Made by a program: the position numbers and the translations under genes. Under the pieces are notes generated by a model. The model made no database searches, was not told the DNA's origin, and worked only from the letters and a program-made list of their open reading frames with translations. From contig NZ_VYKI01000017.1 in the NCBI RefSeq assembly GCF_008710035.1, positions 15,874-75,704 of the forward strand: a DNA stretch of 59,831 nucleotides, read 5' to 3'. The DNA comes from Stenotrophomonas cyclobalanopsidis (GTDB lineage Bacteria; Pseudomonadota; Gammaproteobacteria; Xanthomonadales; Xanthomonadaceae). Shown in pieces: positions 34,737 to 44,627 of this stretch (position 1 is the stretch's first letter; every line of letters begins with the position of its first letter).

Positions 34737-35742
34737 CGTGCTGCACGACGAATCCACCACGCCGCCCGGCAAGCGCCGCGTGGGCATCATTCTGGTGGTG
34801 GTGCTGCTGGCCGTGGTGGTACTGGGCCTGTGGCTGGCCTGGCGCCGGCCGGCCGACCAGATCCAGGGCATGGCCGACGCCGATACCCTCAACGTCGCCG
34901 CCAAGATCACCGCCCGCGTGGCCGAACTGAAGGTGCGCGAAGGTGACCGCGTGCAGGCCGGGCAGATCGTTTTCCTGCTTGACAGCCCGGAAGTGGCGGC
35001 CAAGGAACAGCAGGCCCACGGCGCACTGGCCGCCGCGCAGGCAGTGGCCGACAAGGCCGACGAGGGTGCGCGCAGCGAGGACATCCGCGCCGCCGAGGCC
35101 AACTGGAAACGGGCCGAGGCCGGTGCCACCCTGGCCGAAGCGACTGCGCGCCGCGTGCAGAACCTGTTCAACGAAGGGGTGATGACCCGGCAGAAGCGTG
35201 ATGAGGCGCAGGCCCAGGCCACCAGTTCGCGCGAACTGGCCCGTGCCGCGCGCGCGCAGCACGACATGGCGCTGGCCGGGGCACGCGAGCAGGACAAGCG
35301 TGCGGCGCAGGGCCAGGTGCAGCAGGCGCAGGGTGCGGTGGCCGAGGTCAATGCCGCACGCGTCGAAGTGGAAGGCCGCGCACCGGTGGCGGGCGAGATC
35401 AACAAGCGCATGGCCGATCCGGGCGAACTGGTGCCAGCGGGCTATCCGGTGTTCACCCTGGTCGACATCGACCGCATGTGGGTGTCGATGAACCTGCGCG
35501 AGTCGCAGATGCAGGGTCTGAAGGTCGGCAGCACCCTCCGCGGCAGCATCCCGGCACTGGACCAGGATGCCGAATTCAAGGTGTATTTCATCAATCCGGC
35601 TGGCGACTACGCCACCTGGCGCACCACCCGCCAGTCCTCCGGCTACGACGTCCGCAGCTTCGAGGTGCGGGTGCGCCCGGTACGCCGCATCGAGGGCTTC
35701 CGCCCCGGCATGAGCGTGCTGTTCGCATGGCCCCTGCACTGA
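34729..35742 (+). CDS. HlyD-family membrane fusion protein
   Basis: The product (337 aa) has one membrane anchor (about residues 20-42), a lipoyl-like part, an Ala/Gln-rich helical hairpin (about 85-200) and a beta-barrel end. It resembles the YbhG/YhiI adaptors paired with ABC-2 permeases rather than RND adaptors. Its start overlaps the TolC gene by 8 bp and its end overlaps the next permease by 16 bp. Confidence 0.9.
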   Translation: MSDVLHDESTTPPGKRRVGIILVVVLLAVVVLGLWLAWRRPADQIQGMADADTLNVAAKITARVAELKVREGDRVQAGQIVFLLDSPEVAAKEQQAHGALAAAQAVADKADEGARSEDIRAAEANWKRAEAGATLAEATARRVQNLFNEGVMTRQKRDEAQAQATSSRELARAARAQHDMALAGAREQDKRAAQGQVQQAQGAVAEVNAARVEVEGRAPVAGEINKRMADPGELVPAGYPVFTLVDIDRMWVSMNLRESQMQGLKVGSTLRGSIPALDQDAEFKVYFINPAGDYATWRTTRQSSGYDVRSFEVRVRPVRRIEGFRPGMSVLFAWPLH

Positions 35743-36914
35743 GCCAGGGCAACGGCGGCTTTGCGGCGTCGTGGCGCCGCGAACTGCGCACCCTGCGCGG
35801 CAATCGTGCCGACCTGCTGCTGGTCACCGTGCTGCCGCTGCTGATGCTGGTGCTGATGGCGTGGATGTTCAGCCCTGCGGTGATGCGCGATGTGCCGATT
35901 GCCGTTGTCGACCTGGACCACAGCAGCGACAGCCGCCTGCTGCTGCGCATGCTCGACGCCAGCCCCGGCGTACGCATCGCCAGCCAGCCGAAGGACATGG
36001 AAGACGCGCGCGCGCAGCTGCGCCGCCTGCAGGTGTACGCCATCGTGCTGGTGCCGCGCGATGTCACCCGGCAGGCGCTGCGCGGCCAGCATGGCACGCT
36101 GTTCGCCTATTACAACGCCACCTACATGACCACCGGCCAGTCCGCCGCGCGCGACATTGGTGATGCCGTGGCCGCCTGGAACGCGCGTCTGCTGCGCGAG
36201 CGCATCGCCCTGCAGGTCGGCCCCGGCAAGCTGCGCGCGGCACCGATCGCCGTGCAGTCGGACATCCTCTACAACCCTGCGCGCAGCTACGAGCTGTTTC
36301 TGCTGCCGCTGATCTTCCCCGCCGTGCTTTCGCTGGTGCTGGCGCTTGCGGTGGCCGGCAGCCTGGGCCGCGAGATCCGCGATGACACCCTGTCCGGCTG
36401 GCTGGGCCGCACGCCGTGGCCGGCCCTCGCCGGCAAGATCGCACCTTATGTCCTGCTGTTTTCGCTGTATGGCGCGCTGGGCGTGGCCTACCTGGCGTGG
36501 CTGCGCGGCGACGGCATCGCCGGCAGCGTGCTCCTGCTGCTGCTCGGCCAGCCCCTGTTCTATCTGGCCACCGCGGCCTACGCCCTGTTCTTCGTCGGCG
36601 TCACCCGTGACATGGGCACGGCGCTGTCAACCGTCGGCCTCAGCATCGGCACGGCCCTGGCGTTTTCCAGCGCCACGTTTCCGGTCATCGACGCACCGCT
36701 GTTCACCCGCATCTGGCACCTGCTGCTGCCGCTCAGCGCGTACATCAAGCTGCAGACCCAGCAGCAGTTCGTCGGTGCGCCGCTGGCGGTGTCGCTGTGG
36801 CCGTTGGGTACGCTGCTGCTGATGATCGTCATCGCCGGTGGCCTGGGGGGCTGGCGCCTGCTGGCGTTCGCCCGCAGCCCGCAGGCCACGCGACCTGCCG
36901 GGGCCGACGCATGA
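35727..36914 (+). CDS. ABC-2 type permease 1 (YhhJ/YbhR-like)
   Basis: This inner-membrane protein (395 aa) has one N-terminal helix, a large periplasmic domain (about residues 50-180, with VVDLDHSSDSRLLLRMLD) and five to six C-terminal helices, the ABC2 permease layout. The start codon ATG at 35727 lies 16 bp inside the HlyD gene. The partner permease follows with a 4-bp ATGA overlap. No ABC ATPase gene is present in the cluster. Confidence 0.88.
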   Translation: MAPALSQGNGGFAASWRRELRTLRGNRADLLLVTVLPLLMLVLMAWMFSPAVMRDVPIAVVDLDHSSDSRLLLRMLDASPGVRIASQPKDMEDARAQLRRLQVYAIVLVPRDVTRQALRGQHGTLFAYYNATYMTTGQSAARDIGDAVAAWNARLLRERIALQVGPGKLRAAPIAVQSDILYNPARSYELFLLPLIFPAVLSLVLALAVAGSLGREIRDDTLSGWLGRTPWPALAGKIAPYVLLFSLYGALGVAYLAWLRGDGIAGSVLLLLLGQPLFYLATAAYALFFVGVTRDMGTALSTVGLSIGTALAFSSATFPVIDAPLFTRIWHLLLPLSAYIKLQTQQQFVGAPLAVSLWPLGTLLLMIVIAGGLGGWRLLAFARSPQATRPAGADA

Positions 36915-38041
36915 GCGCGATCTGGGCCAGCCTGCGGCAGACGTTGCTGGCGGTGCTGCTGGACCGCTATGCCATCGTGGTGATGGTCGGTGCAGTCATC
37001 CTGTATTCGTTTTTCTACCCGGCCGCGTACCGGCACCAGGTCGCGGGCAACCTGCCGGTCCTGGTGGTGGACGAAGACCACAGCGCCACCAGCCGCGAAC
37101 TGCTGCGCAAGCTGGACGCGCTGCGCGTGGCCCGCGTGGTCGGCCAGCCGGCCAGCATCGACAGCGCGCGCCGTCAGCTGGAAGCCGGTGATGCCGAAGG
37201 CATCGTGCTGATCCCGGCCAACCTGGAGCGCGACATCCTGCGTGGCCATCCAGCAAAGCTGGTCCTGCTCGGCAACGGCGCCTACCTGGGCCGCGCCAGC
37301 TGGGTGCTGGGCAGCGTGGCCGATGCACTGGGGTCCTTCGGACGCGAAGCCGCGGTCACCCAGGCTGCCTTCATGGGGGCACCGCAGGCGCCGCCGGTCA
37401 CGCTGGTGCAGCGGCCGCTGTACAACACGCAGGAAGGCTATGGCAGCGCGATCGTGCCCGGCGTGGCCGAGCTGATCGTGCACCAGACCCTGCTGATGGG
37501 CATCGGCGTGCTGCTTGGCGGGCGCCGTCTGGCCCTCGGCCGGCGCCTGCGCTTCGACCTGCCGACGCTGGCCGGCATGGCCCTGGGCTTCGGCCTGATC
37601 GGTCTGTTTGGACTGTTCTACTACGCCGGGTTCACTGCCTGGGTGCAGGACTACCCGCGCGGTGGAAATCCACTCGGCCAGCTGTTGGGCGGCACGTTGT
37701 TCATCGCCGCCACGGTGGCCTTCGGCCTGTTCGTCGGCAGCTTTTTCCGCACCCGAGAACGCGCGTTCCAGTACATCATCGCCACGTCCATCCCGCTGTT
37801 CTTCCTGGCCAACCTGTCCTGGCCCACGGTGATGACGCCGTCGCCGCTGGTGTGGCTGTCGCAGCTGCTGCCCACCACCTCGGGCATCAATCTGATGGTG
37901 CGGTTGAACCAGATGGACGCCAGCCTGGCGGATGTCAGCCACGAACTGGCCACCCTCGGCTTACTGCTGCTGCTCTACGGCAGCCTCGCGATCTGGCGCC
38001 TGCACCGCAAAAAGGGGACGGAGGAGATTAATCCGAATTAA
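36911..38041 (+). CDS. ABC-2 type permease 2
   Basis: The product (376 aa) has the same layout as the previous gene, with a periplasmic domain holding VVDEDHSATSRELLRKLDALR, so it is a paralogue. The two probably form a heterodimeric export channel. The last ten codons (KKGTEEINPN) lie inside a repeat palindrome at 38014-38055, so the C-terminus has probably been altered by insertion of that repeat. The energy-coupling ATPase must come from elsewhere in the genome. Confidence 0.88.
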   Translation: MSAIWASLRQTLLAVLLDRYAIVVMVGAVILYSFFYPAAYRHQVAGNLPVLVVDEDHSATSRELLRKLDALRVARVVGQPASIDSARRQLEAGDAEGIVLIPANLERDILRGHPAKLVLLGNGAYLGRASWVLGSVADALGSFGREAAVTQAAFMGAPQAPPVTLVQRPLYNTQEGYGSAIVPGVAELIVHQTLLMGIGVLLGGRRLALGRRLRFDLPTLAGMALGFGLIGLFGLFYYAGFTAWVQDYPRGGNPLGQLLGGTLFIAATVAFGLFVGSFFRTRERAFQYIIATSIPLFFLANLSWPTVMTPSPLVWLSQLLPTTSGINLMVRLNQMDASLADVSHELATLGLLLLLYGSLAIWRLHRKKGTEEINPN

Positions 38042-38055
38042 TTCCCTCCGTCCCC
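38014..38055. repeat. GGGGACGGAGG palindrome overlapping the permease stop
   Basis: The 11-bp arms GGGGACGGAGG and CCTCCGTCCCC flank an inner ATTAAT inverted repeat. A partial relative is at about 30352-30364. Confidence 0.75.
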
Positions 38056-38143
38056 TACTCCACAACGACGAATGCCGACCCTGGGGGCCGGCGTTCGAGG
38101 TACCGCTTGGTGGAAGGGAGCGGTTATTCAGGTCATGCGTCGA

Positions 38144-38506
38144 TCAGCGGTAGACGCGCTCGCAGCGGCGCTCGACCACGCGGTCACCGGTCTTGTTCTG
38201 GTGGTTGCCCTGGATCTGCCTACCGGCTGCACCGCCCGCCACCGCACCAGCCACGGTCGCCAGCTTCTTGCCGTTGCCGCCGCCTACCTGGTTGCCCAGC
38301 AGGCCGCCGACGACCGCACCGGTGGCCGTACCGGCGATGCGGTTGGGATCGCGCGAGTTGCGCTGAACTTCCACGTTCTTGCAGACCACGCGGCTGCCGT
38401 CGTTGAATCTGCGGCCCTCATCACGCGGACCATAGTTCTGTGCGCTGGCGACCGACGAAGCCGCCATCAGGCTGCCTAGCAGCAAGACGCGAAGGGAGGT
38501 ATTCAT
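38144..38506 (-). CDS. Glycine-zipper 2TM-domain protein, secreted
   Basis: The product (120 aa) has a signal peptide (about residues 1-23, ending VASA) and a 2TM glycine-zipper domain (AGTATGAVVGGLLGNQVGGGNGKKLATVAGAVAGG). This family of envelope proteins, which resembles SlyB/UmoD-type domains, is thought to sit in the membrane and stabilise the envelope. It has a Cys pair at VVCKNVEV and RRCERVYR. A single gene, convergent with the permease operon. Confidence 0.85.
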   Translation of the reverse strand: MNTSLRVLLLGSLMAASSVASAQNYGPRDEGRRFNDGSRVVCKNVEVQRNSRDPNRIAGTATGAVVGGLLGNQVGGGNGKKLATVAGAVAGGAAGRQIQGNHQNKTGDRVVERRCERVYR

Positions 38507-38652
38507 GGCGATCTCCTGTGATCCGATGTGTACCCAGTCTCCCGGCCGAAGCGCCAATTGAAGGTGAAATATCGGTCACTGGTAGCTGAACGGCCATGCG
38601 GCGTTCAGCGTTGCGACGCTGGCGTTGGCATCGCGTGCCCTAGAGTGCTTGC

Positions 38653-39045
38653 ATGAGCCTGAACCTGCAGATCAACGGACGTGCGATCACCGGCATAGAC
38701 AGTCTCTATGCCGAGTTCAACCGGGTGTTCATGGCCGGCGAAGACTGGCAGCTCGGGCCCAGCCTGGATGCGCTGGACGACCTGCTGTACGGCGGTTACG
38801 GCGCATTGCAGGGGCACGCCACCGCAACCGTGGCCTGGCGCGATGCCGAGCTCAGCCGCGCTGCGTTGGGCATGGACGCGACTCGCGCCTGGCTGCAGGC
38901 AAAACTGCAGCAGCCCGGCACCTTCAACGCCGATGTGATCCGCAGCCAGTTGGTTGCGCTGGACCGCGGGGAAGGCAAGACCTACTTCGAGATCGTGATG
39001 GAGATTTTCGCCGGCCACTCGCGCATCACGTTGCGGCTGGAATAG
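38653..39045 (+). CDS. Barstar-like (ribonuclease inhibitor) protein, orphan
   Basis: This cytoplasmic protein (130 aa) has a short ITGIDSLYAEFNRVF start and a SLDALDDLLYGGYGAL segment, the arrangement of barstar-family inhibitors of barnase-type RNases. No RNase gene is adjacent. An RHS locus begins about 480 bp downstream. It may be an orphan immunity gene left from a toxin module, or a housekeeping RNase inhibitor. The family call rests on the pattern only. Confidence 0.6.
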   Translation: MSLNLQINGRAITGIDSLYAEFNRVFMAGEDWQLGPSLDALDDLLYGGYGALQGHATATVAWRDAELSRAALGMDATRAWLQAKLQQPGTFNADVIRSQLVALDRGEGKTYFEIVMEIFAGHSRITLRLE

Positions 39046-39527
39046 GTGTTCGAGGGCGGTGTCGCATTCCGCCCCCACCGCATGTGATCAATTGACGCAA
39101 TTGGCCTGTGCCCGGACCTGCATGTTTCCAGACTGAGCATTGTTTCAGCATCGCTGCGAACGTGTGGACCGGGTTTACTTGCACCAGACAAGGCTCGCTC
39201 AGCGCCGCTCACTTGACGATTGAAAACAAGCATTTACAGGCCTGATCCCGCATTGACCGACCGATGAAGAGCGTCCTCCGGCGTGGTAATGCTCCCATCA
39301 CTGGCTATTCCTGCCCCACCGCTCTTGGCGCCGCGCCAGCACACGGAAAGGGTTGACTGCGCGAAATGCCATGGCCCAACTGGCATCCACAGCTGGATCG
39401 TTCTTCAAGGGCCAGGCGGGGACGCGATGCAGCAGCGCGGATGGAAAAGCAGCACGCAGATTTCAAACCCATGGCAGCGCGGTGTTGGGTTGGCCGAGCC
39501 GGTCGTGGCCCATGACGGAGTATGGCG
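39046..39527. other. Gene-free interval upstream of the RHS gene
   Basis: I see no convincing gene. It has a lower-GC patch near 39080-39250 that may hold the promoter of the RHS gene. A translated CxxCH-like sequence occurs once near 39353 on the plus strand but has no supporting coding context. Confidence 0.5.
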
Positions 39528-42500
39528 ATGCGGGCACTTCTGGCGAAACAACGCGCGGCGGCGTGCCTCGGCGCAGCATGCACGCTTCTGCTCAGCTTTA
39601 CGGCGCAGGCAGAGCTCTACTGGCTTGATTCCCGCTTCGACGACAGCCAACCGCACTATCCAACGATGGAAGAGGCCTGCGTCTCAGGCGAGCTGGAACG
39701 CCGCCTGGATGGCTATCGCGCGAAGAGCGCACTACCACATCGCTACAGCGCTGTTTCCGTCGGACCGTACCTCGATGGGGAAGCCATATGCCGCGGTCAA
39801 CTGCAGCGCCGCCAGTTCAATTCCTGGCTGCCCATCGAAGTAGTAAGCACGTTCGTCTACGGTCCACGCGGCGCAAGGCCGCCCTGCCCGCTCGGCGGGC
39901 TCGCCGACCCGGATACCAAGCAGTGCGGCGTCCCCAAGTGCGACAGCAACTGTCCAGCAGATGGCGGCAATTCCTCCAACCCCATTGCCAGCGCTACCGG
40001 AAACAAGCGACAGCGCGAGACCGATTATGTGGGCTCAGGCGTGTTCCCCTTGGAATTCGTGCGCGTCTACAACAGCCACCGCGTACCCGATAGCCGAGCG
40101 CTTCCTATCGGCATTGGCTGGACCCACAACTACGCGGCCAGGCTCGAGCCCGTGACCAATGCCACCGGATCGATTGCCCGTATTCGAGCCCACAGGCCCA
40201 ATGGCGCCATCCAGACCTTCAGCCTCATCAATGGCGACTGGACTGCAGGTGCAGACGTACCGGAGAGGCTGACCGTCACCCTTTCTGCAGGTTCGCTCGT
40301 TTCGGCGACCTATCGTCGTGCGGACGATTCTGTAGAAACCTACAACGAACTCGGCCGCTTGCAGTCCATCACTTCGCGCGACGGGTTCGTGCAGACGCTG
40401 TCCTACGCCGAGGGCTCTGGCACTTCACCGTACGTCCAACGCGTTACCGATCCACAGGGGCGCTCCTTGTTGTTCGGGTACACAGACGGCCGCCTGACCC
40501 GTCTTACCGATGGCACCGGAGCGGTCATTACCTACGCTTACACTGGGAACGATCTGACCTCCGTGACCTATCCCGAGCCTCTGTCCGGCTCGGCGACACG
40601 TATCTATCACTACAGTGAACCCGGCCAGACCGGAGGCATGGCCCGACCACACCTGCTGACCGGCATCACCGATGAGGACAACAACCGATACGCCAGCTGG
40701 GCATATGACGCCCATCGTTGAGGCGTGCTGAGCGTGCATGGCCCACATGCTACCGGGACCGCAGATCGGGTCGAACTGCAGTTCAACGCAGACGGCAGCA
40801 CCACCGTTACCGATAGTGCCGGCAAGGTCAGGAACTACACATTTGGCGATGACCATAGTGTGGCGCGGCTTGCGTCGCTGGACGCTACCTGCGACCACTG
40901 CGTAAACGTTGCCGCGGCGCGCACGTACGACAGCAACGGATATCCGGCCAGCAGGACCGACTTCAGGGGCAACGTTGCCCGGTATACATACAACGCACGC
41001 GGACTGCAGACCGAGCGGATAGAGGCAGCCAACGATAGTGGCGGCAGCAAGCGCACAACCCAGACAGACTGGCACGCAACCTTCCGCCAGCCCACGGAAC
41101 GACGGATCTACGACGCGGAGGGCGTGCTCGCTGCTGAAACCAGCTTCATTTACAACAACCGGGGTCAGCTGCTCACTGAGACTCGCAAGGATCCGTCGAC
41201 ATCCGGTAGTCGTACTACGACCACGACCTACTGCGAGCCCGCTGGCGTCAGTGACGGCACCTGCCCCCTGGTTGGCCTACCCATCAGCATCAAGGGACCA
41301 CGCACTGACATCAGCGACACGACGACCTACGTCTACCATCAGACAGACCACAGCGATTGCAGGACCGCCCAGGCAGCATGCCGCTACCGCCTGGGCGACT
41401 TGTGGAAAGTCATCGATCCGTTGGGGCGGACCACCACGTTCCCCAGCTACGACAACGCGGGACGACGGCTGTCCTCCATCGACCCGAATGGTGTCGAGAC
41501 GAGCTATGAGTATCATCCCCGCGGCTGGCTGACAGCCGAGAAGGTGCGCGGCCCCGACGACAGCACGGAACGTGACGACCGCATAACACGCACGACCTAC
41601 CGACCAACCGGCCTGGTCGAGCGGATTACCCAGCCCGATGGCGACTATCTGACGTTCTCCTACGACGCAGCGCAGCGACTGGCACGTCTCACCGACAATA
41701 GCGGCGGCTTCATCGCGTACACCTTGGATGGTGCAGGCAACCGGATCGCGGAGGAGACCCGCGACCCAGCCCAGACAGTGCAACGCAGTCTGTCGCGCAT
41801 CTATGACCTGAACGGGCGACTTGCGACCGTCGCCGATGCTTCCAGCAGCCCGACTGATTTCGGATACGACGACAGCGGCAACATCACGGCGGTGACGGAT
41901 GCATTGGGTCGCACGGAGCGCCGTGAGTACGACGCCCAGAGTCGCCTCAGGCAGACCACCCAGGATGTCGACGGCATCGGCGCCGTGACCCGATACCTCT
42001 ACAGCCCGTTGAATCGGCTAGTGCAGGTCACTGACCCAAAGGGGCTACACACACGCTACACCTACAACGCCTTGGGTGATCTGCTACAGCTGAGCAGCCC
42101 CGATACTGGCACTACCAATTACAGCTACGACAGCGCCGGGAATCGCGACGGTCTGACCGATTCGCGCGGGCAGACAATGTCCTACCGCTATGACGCGCTC
42201 AAACGGCTGACCCGGATTGCACCCGATGGTGCGCCTGCGCTGGACACGTCCTATCTCTATGATGCCGCGCCCAATGAGTGTGCAGCAGGCGAGACCTTTG
42301 CCTCTGGCTATCTGAGCCAGATCGTGGATGCCAGCGGCACGACGGGATACTGCTACGACCGCTTCGGCCAGATCGTACGCAAAGTCCAGGTAGTCGACGG
42401 CCATAGCTTTGCAGTTCGCTACGCCTACAGCTTGGGTGGAAAGGTCCAGGTCATCACCTACCCAGATGGCACCCTGGTCGATTACGTGCGTGATCCCGAG

Positions 42501-44057
42501 GGCCGCATCTCGGAGGTAGGCGTCACATCGCCCGGCGCCAGCCGCCAGGTGCTTCTGTCCGGTGTCACGTACTACCCATTCGGACCTGCGGCAGGCTGGA
42601 GCTACGGCAATGGTCGGGCCTTGGTCCGAGCCCATGACCGGAACTACCGCACCATTTCGCTGAGCGATGTCGACCGAGACGGCCTGGATGCAGGCTACGC
42701 CTACGACGCCATTGGTAACCTTACCGGCCTGCACACCGCTGGCCATGAACTTCCGGCGCTTGCCACGTTCGACTACGACGCCCTCAATCGTCTGGTTGCA
42801 TTCCGGGATGGGGCAACAGGAACCGCGATCGAGCGCTATGGCTACGACGCCACGGGAAACCGGACCTCGTTCACCAACGCTGGAGGCATCGATGGTTACG
42901 CCTACCCGCCTGACAGCCGTCGCCTTCTCTCGGTAAAGGGGGCGTCCCGGAAGTACGACGCCGTTGGCAACACAGCCTCCATTGATGGCACGGATAGAGA
43001 GTTCGTCTTCGACCCGTTCAATAGATTGATACAGGTGAAGCAGAGCGGCCAGGCGATCCAACAGTACGCATACAACGGCCGTGGTGAGCGGGTGCGAAGC
43101 TACCTGGGGACCACCACCACGACCTACAGCGTCCACGATGAGAGCGGCCAGTGGCTGGGTGATTACGATGCCACGGGCATGCCGATCCAACAGGTGATAT
43201 GGCTGGGCGACCTGCCCGTGGGTGTATTGGTTGGCACCGCAGCGTCTCCGAATCGCCTGCATTACATCGAGCCGGATCATCTTGGCGCACCACGTGCCGT
43301 CATCGAGGTTGCACGCAACGTTGCGGTCTGGTCGTGGGACAGCAGAAGCGAGGCATTTGGCAGCGATGCACCCAGCGACGATCCGGATGCAGACGGTACG
43401 CCGTTCACGTTCAACATGCGCTTCCCGGGACAGCGATACGACCCCTACAGCGGTCTTCACCACAACTACGCTCGAGAGTACGAACCCTCGACGGGCCGGT
43501 ATCTGCAGAGCGACCCCGTTGGCCTGGCGGGAGGCATCAGCACTTACAGCTATGTTGAGTCCAATCCGCTGCTCTATACGGACAGCACGGGCCAGAGCAG
43601 GGATCAGGCTTGCATGGCGTCATGCACGGTGAGCGGAAGTGTCATCGGCGGCGGTATCGGCTACGCCGGCGGTGGCATTGCAGGTGGCGTCGGTGCTGGC
43701 GCCGGGTGCACCTTGTTTGCGCCCGGAGTGGGTACGGTTGCTTGCGGAGCCGGTGGCGCTGCCGCCGGCAGCAGCGCGGGAGGTGCAGCGGGCTCGGTCG
43801 TTGGCAGTTTCTATGGATATCTTACGGGCTTGGCAATCTGCCCGAGCGATGAAGACAATACTGACGAGTGCTACAGGCGCTACGATAATGAAGAGCTGTC
43901 GTGCCACAGGTGGAGAGGCTTGGGGCCGAGCAAAGACCCTGATCGCTGGTATCAGGCGTGCCTCACGCGGGCTGCAGATCGTCGCAATCTGTGCGTCGCC
44001 AACAAGGGCCAATCTGACCATGATCCGCCGCCATGGTCAGAAGACGACTTCCCCTAG
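39528..44057 (+). pseudogene. RHS-repeat protein gene interrupted by an in-frame TGA
   Basis: One continuous reading frame encodes a large RHS/YD-repeat protein (about 1,500 codons), but TGA at 40719-40721 splits it into 397-aa and 1110-aa parts in the same frame. The N-terminal part has a signal-like segment, a Cys-containing domain and the start of the DUF6531-like and RHS region. The second part holds the YDAxG repeats, the conserved DPVGLAGG core cleavage motif and a Gly-zipper and Cys-rich tip. The flanking residues (YASWAYDAHR then GVLSVHGP) continue smoothly, so a CGA-to-TGA change is likely. Upstream ATG at 39522 is possible; 39528 has a GGAG site 8 bp before it. A functional split or read-through cannot be excluded. 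Confidence 0.85.
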
Positions 44058-44067
44058 GATGTTTCCG

Positions 44068-44439
44068 ATGACAGAGAAAAAAGTAGAAACGGTCGAGACA
44101 TACTATCCATCTGGAAAAATCCAGTCTCGCGGCACCATGGTCGACGGACGGTGGCATGGCGTTTTTCAACGCTGGTACGAAAGTGGTGCACCGTTTTCTG
44201 AGTTTGAATATAGGAGTGGGTTAAAGCACGGAGTGCTCCGAGAATGGTCAGAAGACGGGCTACTGCTTCTCTGCGCCACGCTTCAAGATGGCCAGCTTCA
44301 CGGCCCATACAAGAGCTGGTGGGACTCAGGACTTGTTAAGGAAGAGGGAAATTTTCACTCGGGAAAAAGATTCGGAAGATACCACTGGTACAAAGTTGAC
44401 GGGTCGCTCTGGAGGTCTTCTGACATCTCCGCGGATTAA
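44068..44439 (+). CDS. MORN/YwqK-family RHS partner protein, copy 1
   Basis: The product (123 aa) is built of MORN-2-type repeats (YYPSGKIQSRGTMVDGRWHG, then LKHGVLREW, LHGPYKSWWDSGLVKEEG and GKRFGRYHW). YwqK-like proteins of this kind are annotated as antitoxin components next to toxins. The start 11 bp after the RHS stop has an AGGA site, so it is translationally linked to the RHS gene and is its likely immunity protein. It has a paralogue just downstream. Confidence 0.85.
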   Translation: MTEKKVETVETYYPSGKIQSRGTMVDGRWHGVFQRWYESGAPFSEFEYRSGLKHGVLREWSEDGLLLLCATLQDGQLHGPYKSWWDSGLVKEEGNFHSGKRFGRYHWYKVDGSLWRSSDISAD

Positions 44440-44515
44440 GCTTTGGGGACTTCGCGATTGTTCGACTGGACTCGCCTACCGGCGCACTGCCAAAGCCAAA
44501 TCAGAATATTCGTGA

Positions 44516-44617
44516 AGATTAAAATCACCGACAAAACAGGCGCCGAATATGTTCGTCGACAATAATGGCCAATCTGACGACGAGCCGCCCGTTTCTACAG
44601 ATCTTGACCTCAGATAG
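44516..44617 (+). pseudogene. Displaced RHS C-terminal tail fragment
   Basis: An open frame of 34 codons ends with NGQSDDEPP and a TAG, closely resembling the last residues of the RHS gene (NKGQSDHDPP). It has no start, no upstream RHS core and lies 10 bp before a second YwqK-type gene. It is best read as the leftover end of an earlier RHS tip. Confidence 0.75.
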
Positions 44618-44627
44618 GTGGTGCCCC

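Noticed and set aside
39283..39843. A plus-strand frame with a CxxCH haem-like motif before the RHS gene
   Set aside because: There is one chance CAKCH motif. No signal peptide or other cytochrome feature is present, and the frame runs into the RHS gene in a different frame.
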